Below, one piece after another: positions 17,551 to 25,502 of a stretch of DNA of 64,000 nucleotides. The stretch comes from Anaerolineaceae bacterium (lineage in GTDB: Bacteria > Chloroflexota > Anaerolineae > Aggregatilineales > Phototrophicaceae), in assembly GCA_026708325.1 (NCBI GenBank), contig JAPOVC010000016.1, positions 1-64,000 on the forward strand, written 5' to 3'. Within the stretch, counting starts at the first letter, position 1; the number at the start of each line of letters is the position of its first letter. Below the pieces are notes generated by a model, which saw only the letters and a program-made list of their open reading frames with translations, did no database searches and had not been told where the DNA came from. Both the position numbers and the translations under genes were made by a program.

Positions 17551-17690
17551 GATGGTTGTCACCGGGCTACCCGACCCAGGCCCTGCGCGGCGGGTCCTCC
17601 GAACCGTGTCAGGCCTTGACGGGAGCAGCACTAAGGAGTTCTTCCCGGGTGTCGCAGACCGGCCTGGGCCGGGTAGCGCCGTGACAGCCG
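17551..17690 (+). ncRNA. ffs: Bacterial signal recognition particle RNA (4.5S-like)
   Basis: The conserved SRP domain is present: GTCAGG at 17608-17613, a small apical stem-loop, then AGCAGC at 17624-17629 followed by ACTAAGGA. The ten bases between the two conserved sides match the spacing in E. coli 4.5S RNA. The apical loop reads TGAC instead of GGAA. Outside it, 17566-17582 pairs with 17661-17677 with one mismatch, and the terminal stem 17554-17562 pairs fully (one G-U) with 17681-17689. Length is about 140 bases. The RNA binds Ffh for membrane protein targeting. A further hairpin at 17697-17711 (ACCGCC/GGCGGT) could help end transcription. Confidence 0.9.
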
Positions 17691-17717
17691 CCCCCAACCG
17701 CCGACGGCGGTGACCCC

Positions 17718-19118
17718 TTGCCCCTGCGACTCTGGCATCTCGTCCTTGTCCTGCCCATGCTCTTGCTCGCGTCGCTGGCCGCTGCGCTGCTGCTGGCGCC
17801 CTTTGTGCTGGAAAAGGACCTGACGCTGGTCGTCGATGGTCAGGCGCTGTCCCTGCGTAGCCGCGCCGGACTGGTCGGCCAGTTGCTGGCTGAACAGGGC
17901 ATCGAACTGCAGCCTGGCGATCTGGTGGAACCTGGTGTGGCCAGTCTGCTCTTCGACGGTCAGCAGGTGCGGGTCAGTTTCGCCCGTGACGTGCTGCTGG
18001 GCGTCGATGGCGTGACGCGCATCCTGCGCAGCCCGCTCAACGACCCTCTCGCCCTGCTGGCCGGGGCCGGGCTTGCCCTGGCCCCCGGCGACGCCCTCTT
18101 CGTCAACGGGCAACGCTTCGACCCCGCCTGGACCATGGACCCGGCCTCGCCCCTGACCCGTCTCGAATTGCGCCGCCCGCAACCCTTCCTGTTGCAGGAT
18201 GGCGACAACCTGCGCAACCTGCGCAGCAGCGCCCGCACCGTGGGCGAGGCGCTGCTGGAGAATGGCGTCGCGCTGCGCGAGGGGGATGCGCTGCACCCGC
18301 CGGCCGCAACTTCCCTGGTGGCCAACATGACCCTGCAAGTGCGGCGCGCCCTGCCGCTCACCCTGCACGCGGACGGCGCTTCCCGCCCGCTGCGTCTGCC
18401 CGGCGAGACGGTAAGCGAGGCGCTCGCCGCCGCCGGCGTGCAACTCGATGGCGAGGACTACAGCATTCCGCCGGGCGACACGACCCTGGTGGCCGGCATG
18501 CAGTTGCGCGTCATACGCGTGCATGAGGAGGTCGTGTATGAGCGGGAAACCCTGCCCCACAGGACGCTGACCCAGGCCGATCCCGACCTGGAACTGGACC
18601 AGCGCCGCGTGCTGCAGCAGGGCCAGGACGGCATCCGCGGCCTGCCGCAGCGCGTCCGCTACGAAAACGGCGTGGAGGTCAGCCGCGAAAGGGGCGAGGT
18701 GGAAATGCTGCAGGAGCCGCGTGATCACATCATCGGCCTGGGCAGCAAGATCGTGCTGCGCAGCATCAACACGCCCCAGGGGCCGCGGCAATACTGGCGC
18801 GTACTGCGCATGAAGGCCACCAGCTACCACCCCGGCTCGCAGGGCAACAGCACGGCCACCGCCACCGGCGCTTTCCTGCGCAAGGGCGTCGTCGCCTCCA
18901 ACCCGAAGGTCATCCCCTACGGCACCGAAGTCTACGTCGAGGGCTACGGCGTCGGCAGCATGGAAGACACCGCCGCCGCCTGGTACGTGCGGCAGCAGCC
19001 GATGTTCATCGACCTCGGCTACAGCGACGCGGACTACCAGCCATGGTCCAAATGGGTGGACGTCTACCTGCTGACGCCCGTGCCCTACGGCCGCTTCCCG
19101 CTCACCCTGCCGGGCTGA
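17718..19118 (+). CDS. DUF348/G5/3D-domain secreted cell-wall protein
   Basis: Protein of 466 residues starting at TTG. Residues 1-35 form a signal peptide or anchor. Three DUF348-like ubiquitin-fold repeats follow (about 35-90, 90-150, 165-260), each with the pattern G-x-x-V-x-x-x-L-x-x-x-G-I/V-x-L. A G5-like segment (about 265-350, with E-E-V-V-Y-E-R-E-T-L-P) precedes a C-terminal 3D domain (about 370-455) with A-T-A-T-G, V-A-S-N-P-K-V-I-P-Y-G-T and later E-D-T and F-I-D. This is the layout of YabE/Rpf-like factors that act on peptidoglycan. The usual D-T-G-G of 3D domains is replaced by D-T-A-A. Hairpin 17697-17711 lies just before the start codon and may limit translation. Confidence 0.8.
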   Translation: MPLRLWHLVLVLPMLLLASLAAALLLAPFVLEKDLTLVVDGQALSLRSRAGLVGQLLAEQGIELQPGDLVEPGVASLLFDGQQVRVSFARDVLLGVDGVTRILRSPLNDPLALLAGAGLALAPGDALFVNGQRFDPAWTMDPASPLTRLELRRPQPFLLQDGDNLRNLRSSARTVGEALLENGVALREGDALHPPAATSLVANMTLQVRRALPLTLHADGASRPLRLPGETVSEALAAAGVQLDGEDYSIPPGDTTLVAGMQLRVIRVHEEVVYERETLPHRTLTQADPDLELDQRRVLQQGQDGIRGLPQRVRYENGVEVSRERGEVEMLQEPRDHIIGLGSKIVLRSINTPQGPRQYWRVLRMKATSYHPGSQGNSTATATGAFLRKGVVASNPKVIPYGTEVYVEGYGVGSMEDTAAAWYVRQQPMFIDLGYSDADYQPWSKWVDVYLLTPVPYGRFPLTLPG

Positions 19119-19130
19119 AGCGCAGCGCCT

Positions 19131-20198
19131 TCAGGAGGGTTGCGGCAGGTCCTCCGCGCTGACCAGGCCGGCCAGGGCCAGGCCGACGGCGCCGGCCATG
19201 AAACTGACGCCGACCCACATGTGCGTGCTCCACCAGATGCCGGCGCCCAAAAGCAGGATGACAAACAGGCCGAAGGTCATCATGAAGGGCAGGGCGAAAG
19301 CGAAGAGCCGCAGGGCCAGCAGCGGTGAGCCCGGTTCCCGCGCCAGCAGCCAGTCGCCCGCCAGACCGGCCAGCAGCGGCGCCAGCAACACCGGCGCGTA
19401 GGGCACGGTGTCCTCCAGGCGAATGAAAAACATGATCAGCGCGCTGGTGAATACCAGGTAAGTGACCGCGCCGAAGGGCAGCGCCATGCGCCGCCGCAGA
19501 AACAGCAGGGCGCCGGTCATCAGCGCGGCGGGGATCAGCACGGTGGCCACCGTGTAGGCCTCGGCCAGCTTGCGGTTGCTGTCGGGGTCGATGGTGACGT
19601 AGCGGTCCACCTGGCTCCAGACGTTGTTGAAGCCCGTGAACAGGGTGGCGAGCGTGAGCGCCATCAGGGCCGCCGTCAAGGGCGGAAACAGGAGCTTCCA
19701 GCCCCGCCCTGTCGCGCCCTGCGCCAGAGTGGAGCGCAGGGGGCCGCTCATGAAGAGCAGGCCGCTGAGCACCAGCAGCAAATGCGAAGGGCTCACCAGC
19801 GCGTCGATACCGGATTCGAATCCGAAGATTTCATGCCAGATGAGATCAACAACGCCGCCCACGCCGAAGAGCAGCACGCCGCCGAAGGACAGCAGGTAGG
19901 TTTCCGGCAAGGCCTGCAGCAGACGATGACCGCGTCCGACGTAACGGTACTGCATGACGACGTAGAACAGGCCGTTGGCCGCTATGCCGGAGTACATAAG
20001 CAGGTGAAAGGGTGTGAAAAAGGTCTCGTCCACCTGGCCGTGGTTGTGGGCATGGATGTCCACGATGGCGCCCAGCAATACCCACACGCCCAGCGCCAGC
20101 GCGGCCCAGGTGAAGGCCGGCGTGAGCGCGGGATAGCCCTCACGGCGCCCCGCGCCCGCCGCTTTCGCTTCTGAAACGAGACCTTCCCGAACCGCCAC
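19131..20198 (-). CDS. Histidine-rich multi-pass membrane protein, paralogue 1
   Basis: I do not recognise this family. The protein has 355 residues and about nine or ten membrane helices. It shares with the three following paralogues five invariant histidines, here H51 (A-H-N-H-G), H65 (F-F-T-P-F-H), H122 (I-W-H-x-x-F-G), H139 (S-P-S-H-L-L-L) and H326 (W-W-S-T-H-M-W), plus the motifs G-P-L-R-S and L-P-F-G-A-V-T (240-246). Histidines inside or at the edge of helices suggest a metal, haem or quinone site. It begins with GTG, with GAGGGA upstream. It is last in the four-gene set, 25 bases after paralogue 2. Confidence 0.7.
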   Translation of the reverse strand: MAVREGLVSEAKAAGAGRREGYPALTPAFTWAALALGVWVLLGAIVDIHAHNHGQVDETFFTPFHLLMYSGIAANGLFYVVMQYRYVGRGHRLLQALPETYLLSFGGVLLFGVGGVVDLIWHEIFGFESGIDALVSPSHLLLVLSGLLFMSGPLRSTLAQGATGRGWKLLFPPLTAALMALTLATLFTGFNNVWSQVDRYVTIDPDSNRKLAEAYTVATVLIPAALMTGALLFLRRRMALPFGAVTYLVFTSALIMFFIRLEDTVPYAPVLLAPLLAGLAGDWLLAREPGSPLLALRLFAFALPFMMTFGLFVILLLGAGIWWSTHMWVGVSFMAGAVGLALAGLVSAEDLPQPS

Positions 20199-20223
20199 TT
20201 CAGTCCCTCGCGCCCTCAGCGCT

Positions 20224-21306
20224 TCAGTCCGCCTGCGGGTAAGGTTGGGTGGTCAGCAGGGCGGCCACGCCCAGACCGGAAGCGCCGGCCATAAAGCTGA
20301 CGCCCAGCCACATGTGTTCCGTCCACCAGATGCCGCCCCCCGTCAACTGCAGGAGGATGAAGAGAACCAGCATGTAGACGGCGGGCACGACGAAAGCGAA
20401 TTGCCGCAGGGCGATCACGTGCGAGCCTCCAGGCGGTCGCGCCAGCAGCCAGTCGCCCAGCAACCCGGCGATAATCGGCGCCAGCAACACCGGAAGATAG
20501 ACCTGGTTCCACTCCCAGCGGATGTAAAGCATGATCAGCGCGTTGGCGAAGAGGACCAGGGTCACCGCGCCGAAGGGCAGTGCGATTCGCTGTCGCAGAA
20601 AGATCAGGGTGCCGACCATCAGCGCCGCCGGGATCAGCACGCCGGCCACTGTGTAGGCGTGCAGGGTCCGCACGGTGTCGGCGTCGATGACGAGTTCCGG
20701 CACCACGTAGCGGCTCAACTGCGTCCAGACGTTGGTGTAAAGCGTAAAGAGCGTGCCGATAGTAAGAATCGCCGTCGCCGAGGCGATGGGCGGAAGAAGC
20801 TCCGACCAGGTGCCCGAGGTCCGTCCCCGGGAGATGAAGGAACGCAGCGGGCCGCTGATGAACATCATGCCGCTGACCACCAGCAGCAAATGCGAGGGGC
20901 TGACCAGGGCGTCGACGCCCGCCTCGAAGCCGAAGATCTCGTGCCAGAGAAGATCGAAGACGCCGCCAAGACCGAAGAGCAGCACGCCGGCGAAGGAGAG
21001 CAGATACTCTTTCGGCAGCGCTTTCATCAGGCTGTGGCCGCGGCCCACGTTGCGAAACTGCGCGATGACGTAGAACAGTCCGTTGGCGGCCACGCCTGAA
21101 TACAAAAGCATGTGCCAGGGTGTGAAGAAGGTGTCGTCCACGAAGTCATGGTTGTGGGCGTTGATATCCACCACCGAGCCGAAAAAGGCCCAGAGCGCCA
21201 GAATCAAGGCCGTCCAGGTGAAGGCCGGCGTCAGTTCGGGATACCCTTCCCTGCGCGAAATGCCGGCTGCCTTTGCTTCAGAACCAGATCGTACGCCAAC
21301 TGTCAT
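20224..21306 (-). CDS. Histidine-rich multi-pass membrane protein, paralogue 2
   Basis: Unrecognised family; 360 residues. The N-terminal cytosolic stretch reads R-R-E-G-Y-P-E-L-T-P-A-F-T-W-T-A, as in paralogues 1 and 3. All five invariant histidines are kept, in the motifs A-H-N-H-D, F-F-T-P-W-H, L-W-H-E-I-F-G, S-P-S-H-L-L-L and W-W-T-E-H-M-W. The loop before H-M-W and the W-E-W segment differ from the others, which suggests different partners or substrates. The ATG at 21306 has GGGGAG upstream; the longer reading begins in the gap to paralogue 3. Confidence 0.7.
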   Translation of the reverse strand: MTVGVRSGSEAKAAGISRREGYPELTPAFTWTALILALWAFFGSVVDINAHNHDFVDDTFFTPWHMLLYSGVAANGLFYVIAQFRNVGRGHSLMKALPKEYLLSFAGVLLFGLGGVFDLLWHEIFGFEAGVDALVSPSHLLLVVSGMMFISGPLRSFISRGRTSGTWSELLPPIASATAILTIGTLFTLYTNVWTQLSRYVVPELVIDADTVRTLHAYTVAGVLIPAALMVGTLIFLRQRIALPFGAVTLVLFANALIMLYIRWEWNQVYLPVLLAPIIAGLLGDWLLARPPGGSHVIALRQFAFVVPAVYMLVLFILLQLTGGGIWWTEHMWLGVSFMAGASGLGVAALLTTQPYPQAD

Positions 21307-21416
21307 TTTCGTCTCCCCAAAACCGATTGCTTCTGTCCAGGTATTCTCCAAATTCGGTTTTTACAGCAACCTCGCGGGTCGTCATGCTGGACCGGGCTCC
21401 CCACCGGTCCCTCAAC

Positions 21417-22487
21417 TCACTCTGCGGACGGTATCTCACGCTGCGGCAGCAGGGCGCTCATGCCCAGGCCGAGCCCGCCGGCCAGCAGGCTGACGCCGAG
21501 CCACATGTGCGTGTTCCACCAGATAGTAGCGCTTAACTGCAGAATGACGAAAAGGATGAAGACCATCAGGGTGGGCACGAGAAAGGCGAAACGCCGCAGC
21601 ATCACCAGCGGCGAACTGCCGGTCGAACGCGCCAGGCTCCAGTCGCCCGCCAGGCCGGCGAGGAGCGGCGCCAGCAGGACGACGACGTGGGCGCCGGTCC
21701 ATTGCCAGCGGATGTAGAGCATGATCAGCGCATTGGCGACCATGATGAAGGTCACGGCGCCGAAGGGCAGCACGATACGCGCGCGCAGATAGAGCAGCAC
21801 GCCGGTCATCAGCACGACGGGGACCAGCACGCCGGTCACGGTGCCGGTCTCGGCTGCCAGCAGGCTGTCCCTGCCGGTCAATGAAATATAGCGATCAAGC
21901 TGGGTCCAGACGTTGGCGAAGAGCGTGATGAGCGTCCCGGTGGTCAGCACCAGCAGGGCCGAGACGATGGCCGGAAAGAGTTGCAGCCAGCCGCGCCCCG
22001 TCCTGTCTCCCGCCAGGTAGGAACGCAGCGGCCCGCTCATGAACAACACGGCGCTGAAAAAGAGCAGGAGGTGCGAGGGACTCACCAGGGCGTCTATCGT
22101 GGTCTCGACGCCGAAGAGGGCGTGCCAGATGAAATCGAAGACGCCGCCGAGCCCGAAGAGCAGCACCCCGGCGAAGGAGAGCAGGTACTCCCGCGGCAGG
22201 GCCTGCATCAGGCTGTGGCCGCGGCCGACGTTGCGGAACTGCACCAGCACGTAGAAGAGGCCGTTGGCCGCCACGCCGGAATACATCAGAAAGTGGAAGG
22301 GCGTGAAAAAGGACTCGTCGACGAAACCGTGATTGTGCGCGTTGATGTCGACGACCGAGCCCGCGCGCACCCAGACTGCCAGCGCCAGCGCCGTCCAGGT
22401 GAAGGCCGGCGTCAGTTCAGGGTAGCCACCCCGCCGCGCCCTGGCGGCCGCTTTCCCGGCAGAAGCGCTGCCCCTGGCGCTTGCCAT
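21417..22487 (-). CDS. Histidine-rich multi-pass membrane protein, paralogue 3
   Basis: Unrecognised family; 356 residues. It keeps the five histidine motifs (A-H-N-H-G, F-F-T-P-F-H, I-W-H-A-L-F-G, S-P-S-H-L-L-L, W-W-N-T-H-M-W), G-P-L-R-S and L-P-F-G-A-V-T. The ATG at 22487 follows AGGGGGG closely. The gap to paralogue 2 is 110 bases, the longest in the set. Sequence identity to paralogue 2 is highest around the first two motifs. Confidence 0.7.
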   Translation of the reverse strand: MASARGSASAGKAAARARRGGYPELTPAFTWTALALAVWVRAGSVVDINAHNHGFVDESFFTPFHFLMYSGVAANGLFYVLVQFRNVGRGHSLMQALPREYLLSFAGVLLFGLGGVFDFIWHALFGVETTIDALVSPSHLLLFFSAVLFMSGPLRSYLAGDRTGRGWLQLFPAIVSALLVLTTGTLITLFANVWTQLDRYISLTGRDSLLAAETGTVTGVLVPVVLMTGVLLYLRARIVLPFGAVTFIMVANALIMLYIRWQWTGAHVVVLLAPLLAGLAGDWSLARSTGSSPLVMLRRFAFLVPTLMVFILFVILQLSATIWWNTHMWLGVSLLAGGLGLGMSALLPQREIPSAE

Positions 22488-22516
22488 GCGATCCCCCCTT
22501 GTCGTTCTCCCCTGCC

Positions 22517-23620
22517 TTACTGCTCCTGTCCGGGCGCCGGCGAAGCCTCAGGCGGCAGCGGCAGCGGCACAGCCACAAAGCTCAGCACCAGACCGAAAAT
22601 GCCCGCCAGGACACTGACTCCCGTCCACATGTGAATGCTCCACCAGATGCCGCCGCTCCACTGCAGAATGACGAAGAAAGCGACGTGGTAGCTGAAGGGC
22701 AGGAGAAAGGCGAAGGCGCGCAGCGGCAGGGCTGCGATCCGCGGGCGTTGCTGGCCACGCAGCAGCAAATCGCCGATCAGGCCGGCGACAAGGGGAGCCA
22801 GCAGCACCAGCCAGTTTTCGCCGCCATGGCTGGCGGAACGCAGCAGGAACATCAGGACGCTGTTGCCGACCAGCAGGAAGGTCACCGCGCCGAAGGGCAG
22901 GGCCCAGCGCCGCAGCAGGGTGAGCACTATGGCGCTCATCAGCATGGACGGGAAAACCACCTTGGCCGTCATGGCGTGGTCCCGCAGCAGGAGTTCGTCC
23001 GGCGCGCCCCCCGGCGTGTAGAGTCCCACCCAGGACATCGCGTGGGCGAACTGGGTGAACAGGCTCAGGATCGAATACACCAGCAGGGCCGAGGCAATGG
23101 CCGGGAAGAGTTGCGCCCAGCCGCGTTGCGCTTCCGCCCGCCCCCACAGGGCGCGCAGCGGGCCGCTCATGAAGACCAGCGCGCTTAAGGCCAGCAACAA
23201 ATGCGGCGGGCTGACCGAGGCCTCGATGTCAGCCTCGATGCCGAAGGCCGTATGCCACAGAAAGTCGAGGAAGCCGGCGGTCGCCATCATCACGATGCCG
23301 AGCAGTGAGGTCAGGTAACCCCGCGGCAGGGCCTGCAGCCAGTGGTGGCCGCGGCTCACGTTACGCAGTTGCATGCCCGCCAGGAAAATCCCCTTGGCCA
23401 GCATGCCGCTGTAGAGCAGCAGGTGGAAGGGTGTGAAGAAGGTGTCGTCGGTGGCGCCGTTGACGTGGGCGATGCCGTCCACGTAGCCGCCCAGCAGTAC
23501 CCAGGCCGCCAGCACCAGGGCGATCAGGTCGAAACTGCGCGAGGCGGACGGGTAGCCCTCGCGGCGCGTGCGCTGCGCGACGCTGCCCAGGCCGGCCCCG
23601 ATATGTTCAAGCCCGCTCAT
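22517..23620 (-). CDS. Histidine-rich multi-pass membrane protein, paralogue 4
   Basis: Unrecognised family; 367 residues and the most divergent of the four. It reads D-G-I-A-H-V-N-G in place of A-H-N-H-G, keeping the one shared histidine, and conserves F-F-T-P-F-H, L-W-H-T-A-F-G, S-P-P-H-L-L-L, G-P-L-R-A, L-P-F-G-A-V-T and W-W-S-I-H-M-W. I chose the ATG at 23620 because AAAGGA lies seven bases upstream. It is the first gene of the four-gene run and is divergent from maf, so the promoter lies in 23621-23745. Confidence 0.7.
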   Translation of the reverse strand: MSGLEHIGAGLGSVAQRTRREGYPSASRSFDLIALVLAAWVLLGGYVDGIAHVNGATDDTFFTPFHLLLYSGMLAKGIFLAGMQLRNVSRGHHWLQALPRGYLTSLLGIVMMATAGFLDFLWHTAFGIEADIEASVSPPHLLLALSALVFMSGPLRALWGRAEAQRGWAQLFPAIASALLVYSILSLFTQFAHAMSWVGLYTPGGAPDELLLRDHAMTAKVVFPSMLMSAIVLTLLRRWALPFGAVTFLLVGNSVLMFLLRSASHGGENWLVLLAPLVAGLIGDLLLRGQQRPRIAALPLRAFAFLLPFSYHVAFFVILQWSGGIWWSIHMWTGVSVLAGIFGLVLSFVAVPLPLPPEASPAPGQEQ

Positions 23621-23745
23621 GATTTCCTTTCCGAATGAATGCACCTTCACTCTAGCACAACTTTTCCCGCCATGCCCGACGCTGTGCACTGCCCTGCCCG
23701 GCGCCTATACTACGCGCGGAGGCAACCTGGCGGAGCAAAAGCGAC

Positions 23746-24363
23746 TTGCATCAACTCGCCCCTGACCCCGACTGGCCCGCCCCTCTGGTGCTGGCCTCGG
23801 CCTCGCCGCGTCGGCGGGAACTGCTGGACTCGCTGGGGCTGCGCTTTCGCGTCGACGCGCCGCAACTGGACGAAAGCCCCCTGCCGGGCGAACACCCGCA
23901 GGCCTGGGCCAGGCGTCTCAGTCAGGCCAAGGCGGCCCAGGTCGCCGCGCGTCACGCGCCGCCCGCGCTCATTCTGGCCGCCGACACCCTGGTCATCGAC
24001 GGCGCGGCAGCGCTGGGCAAGCCCGTCGACGCGGCCGACGCCCGGCGCATGTTGCGCCGCTTGCGCGCCCGTTCCCACGAGGTCTGCACGGCTTTCACCT
24101 TGCAGCGCGCGGGCGGGGGCGGTCGGCGCCTGACGCGCCTCTGTCGCACCCGGGTACACATGCGCGCCTGGAGCGACGCCGAACAGGCGGACTACGTCGC
24201 CAGCGGCGACCCGCTCGACAAGGCCGGCGCCTACGCCATCCAGCACCCGGTCTTCGCGCCGGTGGCACGCATCGAGGGCAGCTACAGCAACGTGGTCGGC
24301 CTGCCGCTGGAAATGCTGCAGGAGGCCCTGACCCACTTTGGCGGCCTGGACAGCTGGCGCTGA
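23746..24363 (+). CDS. maf: Maf family nucleotide pyrophosphatase
   Basis: Protein of 205 residues. The N-terminal L-V-L-A-S-A-S-P-R-R-R-E-L-L motif, the A-A-D-T motif and D-K-A-G-A-Y-A-I-Q are the Maf/YhdE signatures. These enzymes hydrolyse dTTP, UTP or modified nucleoside triphosphates to monophosphates, a house-cleaning role. The start is TTG, with GGAG nine bases upstream, and a TATACT box lies at 23706-23711. It is followed after 38 bases by an oxidoreductase gene on the same strand. Confidence 0.9.
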   Translation: MHQLAPDPDWPAPLVLASASPRRRELLDSLGLRFRVDAPQLDESPLPGEHPQAWARRLSQAKAAQVAARHAPPALILAADTLVIDGAAALGKPVDAADARRMLRRLRARSHEVCTAFTLQRAGGGGRRLTRLCRTRVHMRAWSDAEQADYVASGDPLDKAGAYAIQHPVFAPVARIEGSYSNVVGLPLEMLQEALTHFGGLDSWR

Positions 24364-24401
24364 AGGATGTCAGAATTGCGTCGAGGCAGTGGAGGTCAAC
24401 A

Positions 24402-25394
24402 ATGACGCTCAGGGTCGCCATCGTCAGCACCGGCAACGTCGCCAGCAACAACTATCTGCCCTTTCTGGCGCGGCAGCCGGACCTGACGTTCAGCTATTTC
24501 AACCGCACGCGCGGCAAGGCGGAGGCCTGCGCCGCGACCTTCGGCGGGCAGGTCGCCGACTCCATCGACGATCTGATGCGCGCCGACCCCGACATCGTCT
24601 TCCTGCTCAGCAGCGAGACCGCGCGTTATGAACTGGCCCGGGCCATCCTGCAGCACCGGCCCAAACGCCTCTTTTTCGAGAAGCCGCTGGTCGCCATGCA
24701 GGGCCAGGCCCAGGTGACGGAGGACGACTTCGAAAAGGGGCGCGCACTGCTGGGCCTGGCGCGGGCCGGCGGCACGGAAACGGCGATGATCTTCAACTAT
24801 CGCTTCTTCGACCAGACGCTGACGGCGCTGCAGCAGATCGAAGCACGCGGCTTCGGCGCCCTGACGCAGGTCACCGGCCTCGTGCACTACAACTGCTGGT
24901 CGCATTGCATCGACCTCGTCCACCTCTTCGCCGGCCCGCTGACGGAGATAAACGCCCTGGCGGGCCCGGTTGTCCATCACAAGGCCGGCTACGTCGTCGA
25001 GGACGTCGCCGCTGCCTTCAGCGCCGGCGCGGCGAGCGGCACGATCATCGGCACCGCGACCATCGACCGTGGCTTTCCCCTCTTTGAAATGCTCTTCAGT
25101 TTTGAGGGCGGCCGGCTGACCTTCCGCGGGCTGGATGGCGACATGGAGATTCTTGACTACAGCGGCGCGCGCCACGAGCTGCTGGCCCTGACGCGCGAGC
25201 AGTCCAGCCGGGACCAGTACCGGCTCTCCTTCGACAAGGCCCTGGACGCCTACCTGACTTCAGTGCGCGCGGGGGGCGAGCCGCCGGTGCCCGGCCTGGC
25301 GGGTCTGCAGGAGTTGCAGTTTGAGGCGGCGCTGAAACGCTCGATCCGCCTGGGCCGACCGGTCAATGTGCAGGACGAGTTTCCCCTGGATTGA
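24402..25394 (+). CDS. Gfo/Idh/MocA family oxidoreductase
   Basis: Protein of 330 residues. The N-terminal Rossmann fold opens V-A-I-V-S-T-G-N-V-A, a variant of the usual G-x-G-x-x-G, and E93-K-P95 is the family motif that holds the catalytic lysine. The C-terminal half has N-C-W-S-H-C-I-D-L-V-H, a plausible catalytic histidine region. Such enzymes oxidise or reduce sugars, inositols or related polyols with NAD(P). GGAGG lies seven bases before the ATG. It is probably co-transcribed with maf, though no functional tie is evident. Confidence 0.82.
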   Translation: MTLRVAIVSTGNVASNNYLPFLARQPDLTFSYFNRTRGKAEACAATFGGQVADSIDDLMRADPDIVFLLSSETARYELARAILQHRPKRLFFEKPLVAMQGQAQVTEDDFEKGRALLGLARAGGTETAMIFNYRFFDQTLTALQQIEARGFGALTQVTGLVHYNCWSHCIDLVHLFAGPLTEINALAGPVVHHKAGYVVEDVAAAFSAGAASGTIIGTATIDRGFPLFEMLFSFEGGRLTFRGLDGDMEILDYSGARHELLALTREQSSRDQYRLSFDKALDAYLTSVRAGGEPPVPGLAGLQELQFEAALKRSIRLGRPVNVQDEFPLD

Positions 25395-25415
25395 CGGGCG
25401 ACGTGGTGTACTGGC

Positions 25416-25436
25416 GGGCGACATGGTTTGTCGCCC
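25416..25436 (+). terminator. Hairpin after the oxidoreductase gene
   Basis: A perfect eight-base-pair stem GGGCGACA/TGTCGCCC with a TGGTT loop lies 21 bases after the stop codon. There is no T-tract, and it directly abuts the 37-bp repeat, so it could be part of a repeat element instead of a true terminator. Confidence 0.45.
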
Positions 25437-25469
25437 CTGCGGGATGCTTCGAGCTTGCGCTCTCGCTAC
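25433..25469 (-). repeat. 37-bp dispersed repeat, copy 2 (inverted)
   Basis: Reverse complement of the block at 78-114 with one mismatch. Here it is flanked by two perfect hairpins (25416-25436 and 25469-25499), forming a compact structured intergenic element of about 85 bases between two convergent genes. Confidence 0.75.
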
Positions 25470-25499
25470 CCGTACAACAATCCGGAATCCCTGTACGGG
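25469..25499 (-). terminator. Hairpin after the FAD oxidoreductase gene
   Basis: CCCGTACA at 25469-25476 pairs perfectly with TGTACGGG at 25492-25499 around a 15-base loop. It starts four bases beyond the stop codon of the minus-strand oxidoreductase gene. No T-tract follows, so termination is only a plausible role. Confidence 0.45.
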
Positions 25500-25502
25500 C
25501 GT

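Noticed and set aside
17516..17713. 65-residue open frame over the ffs region
   Set aside because: The sequence is fully explained by a structured SRP RNA with promoter.
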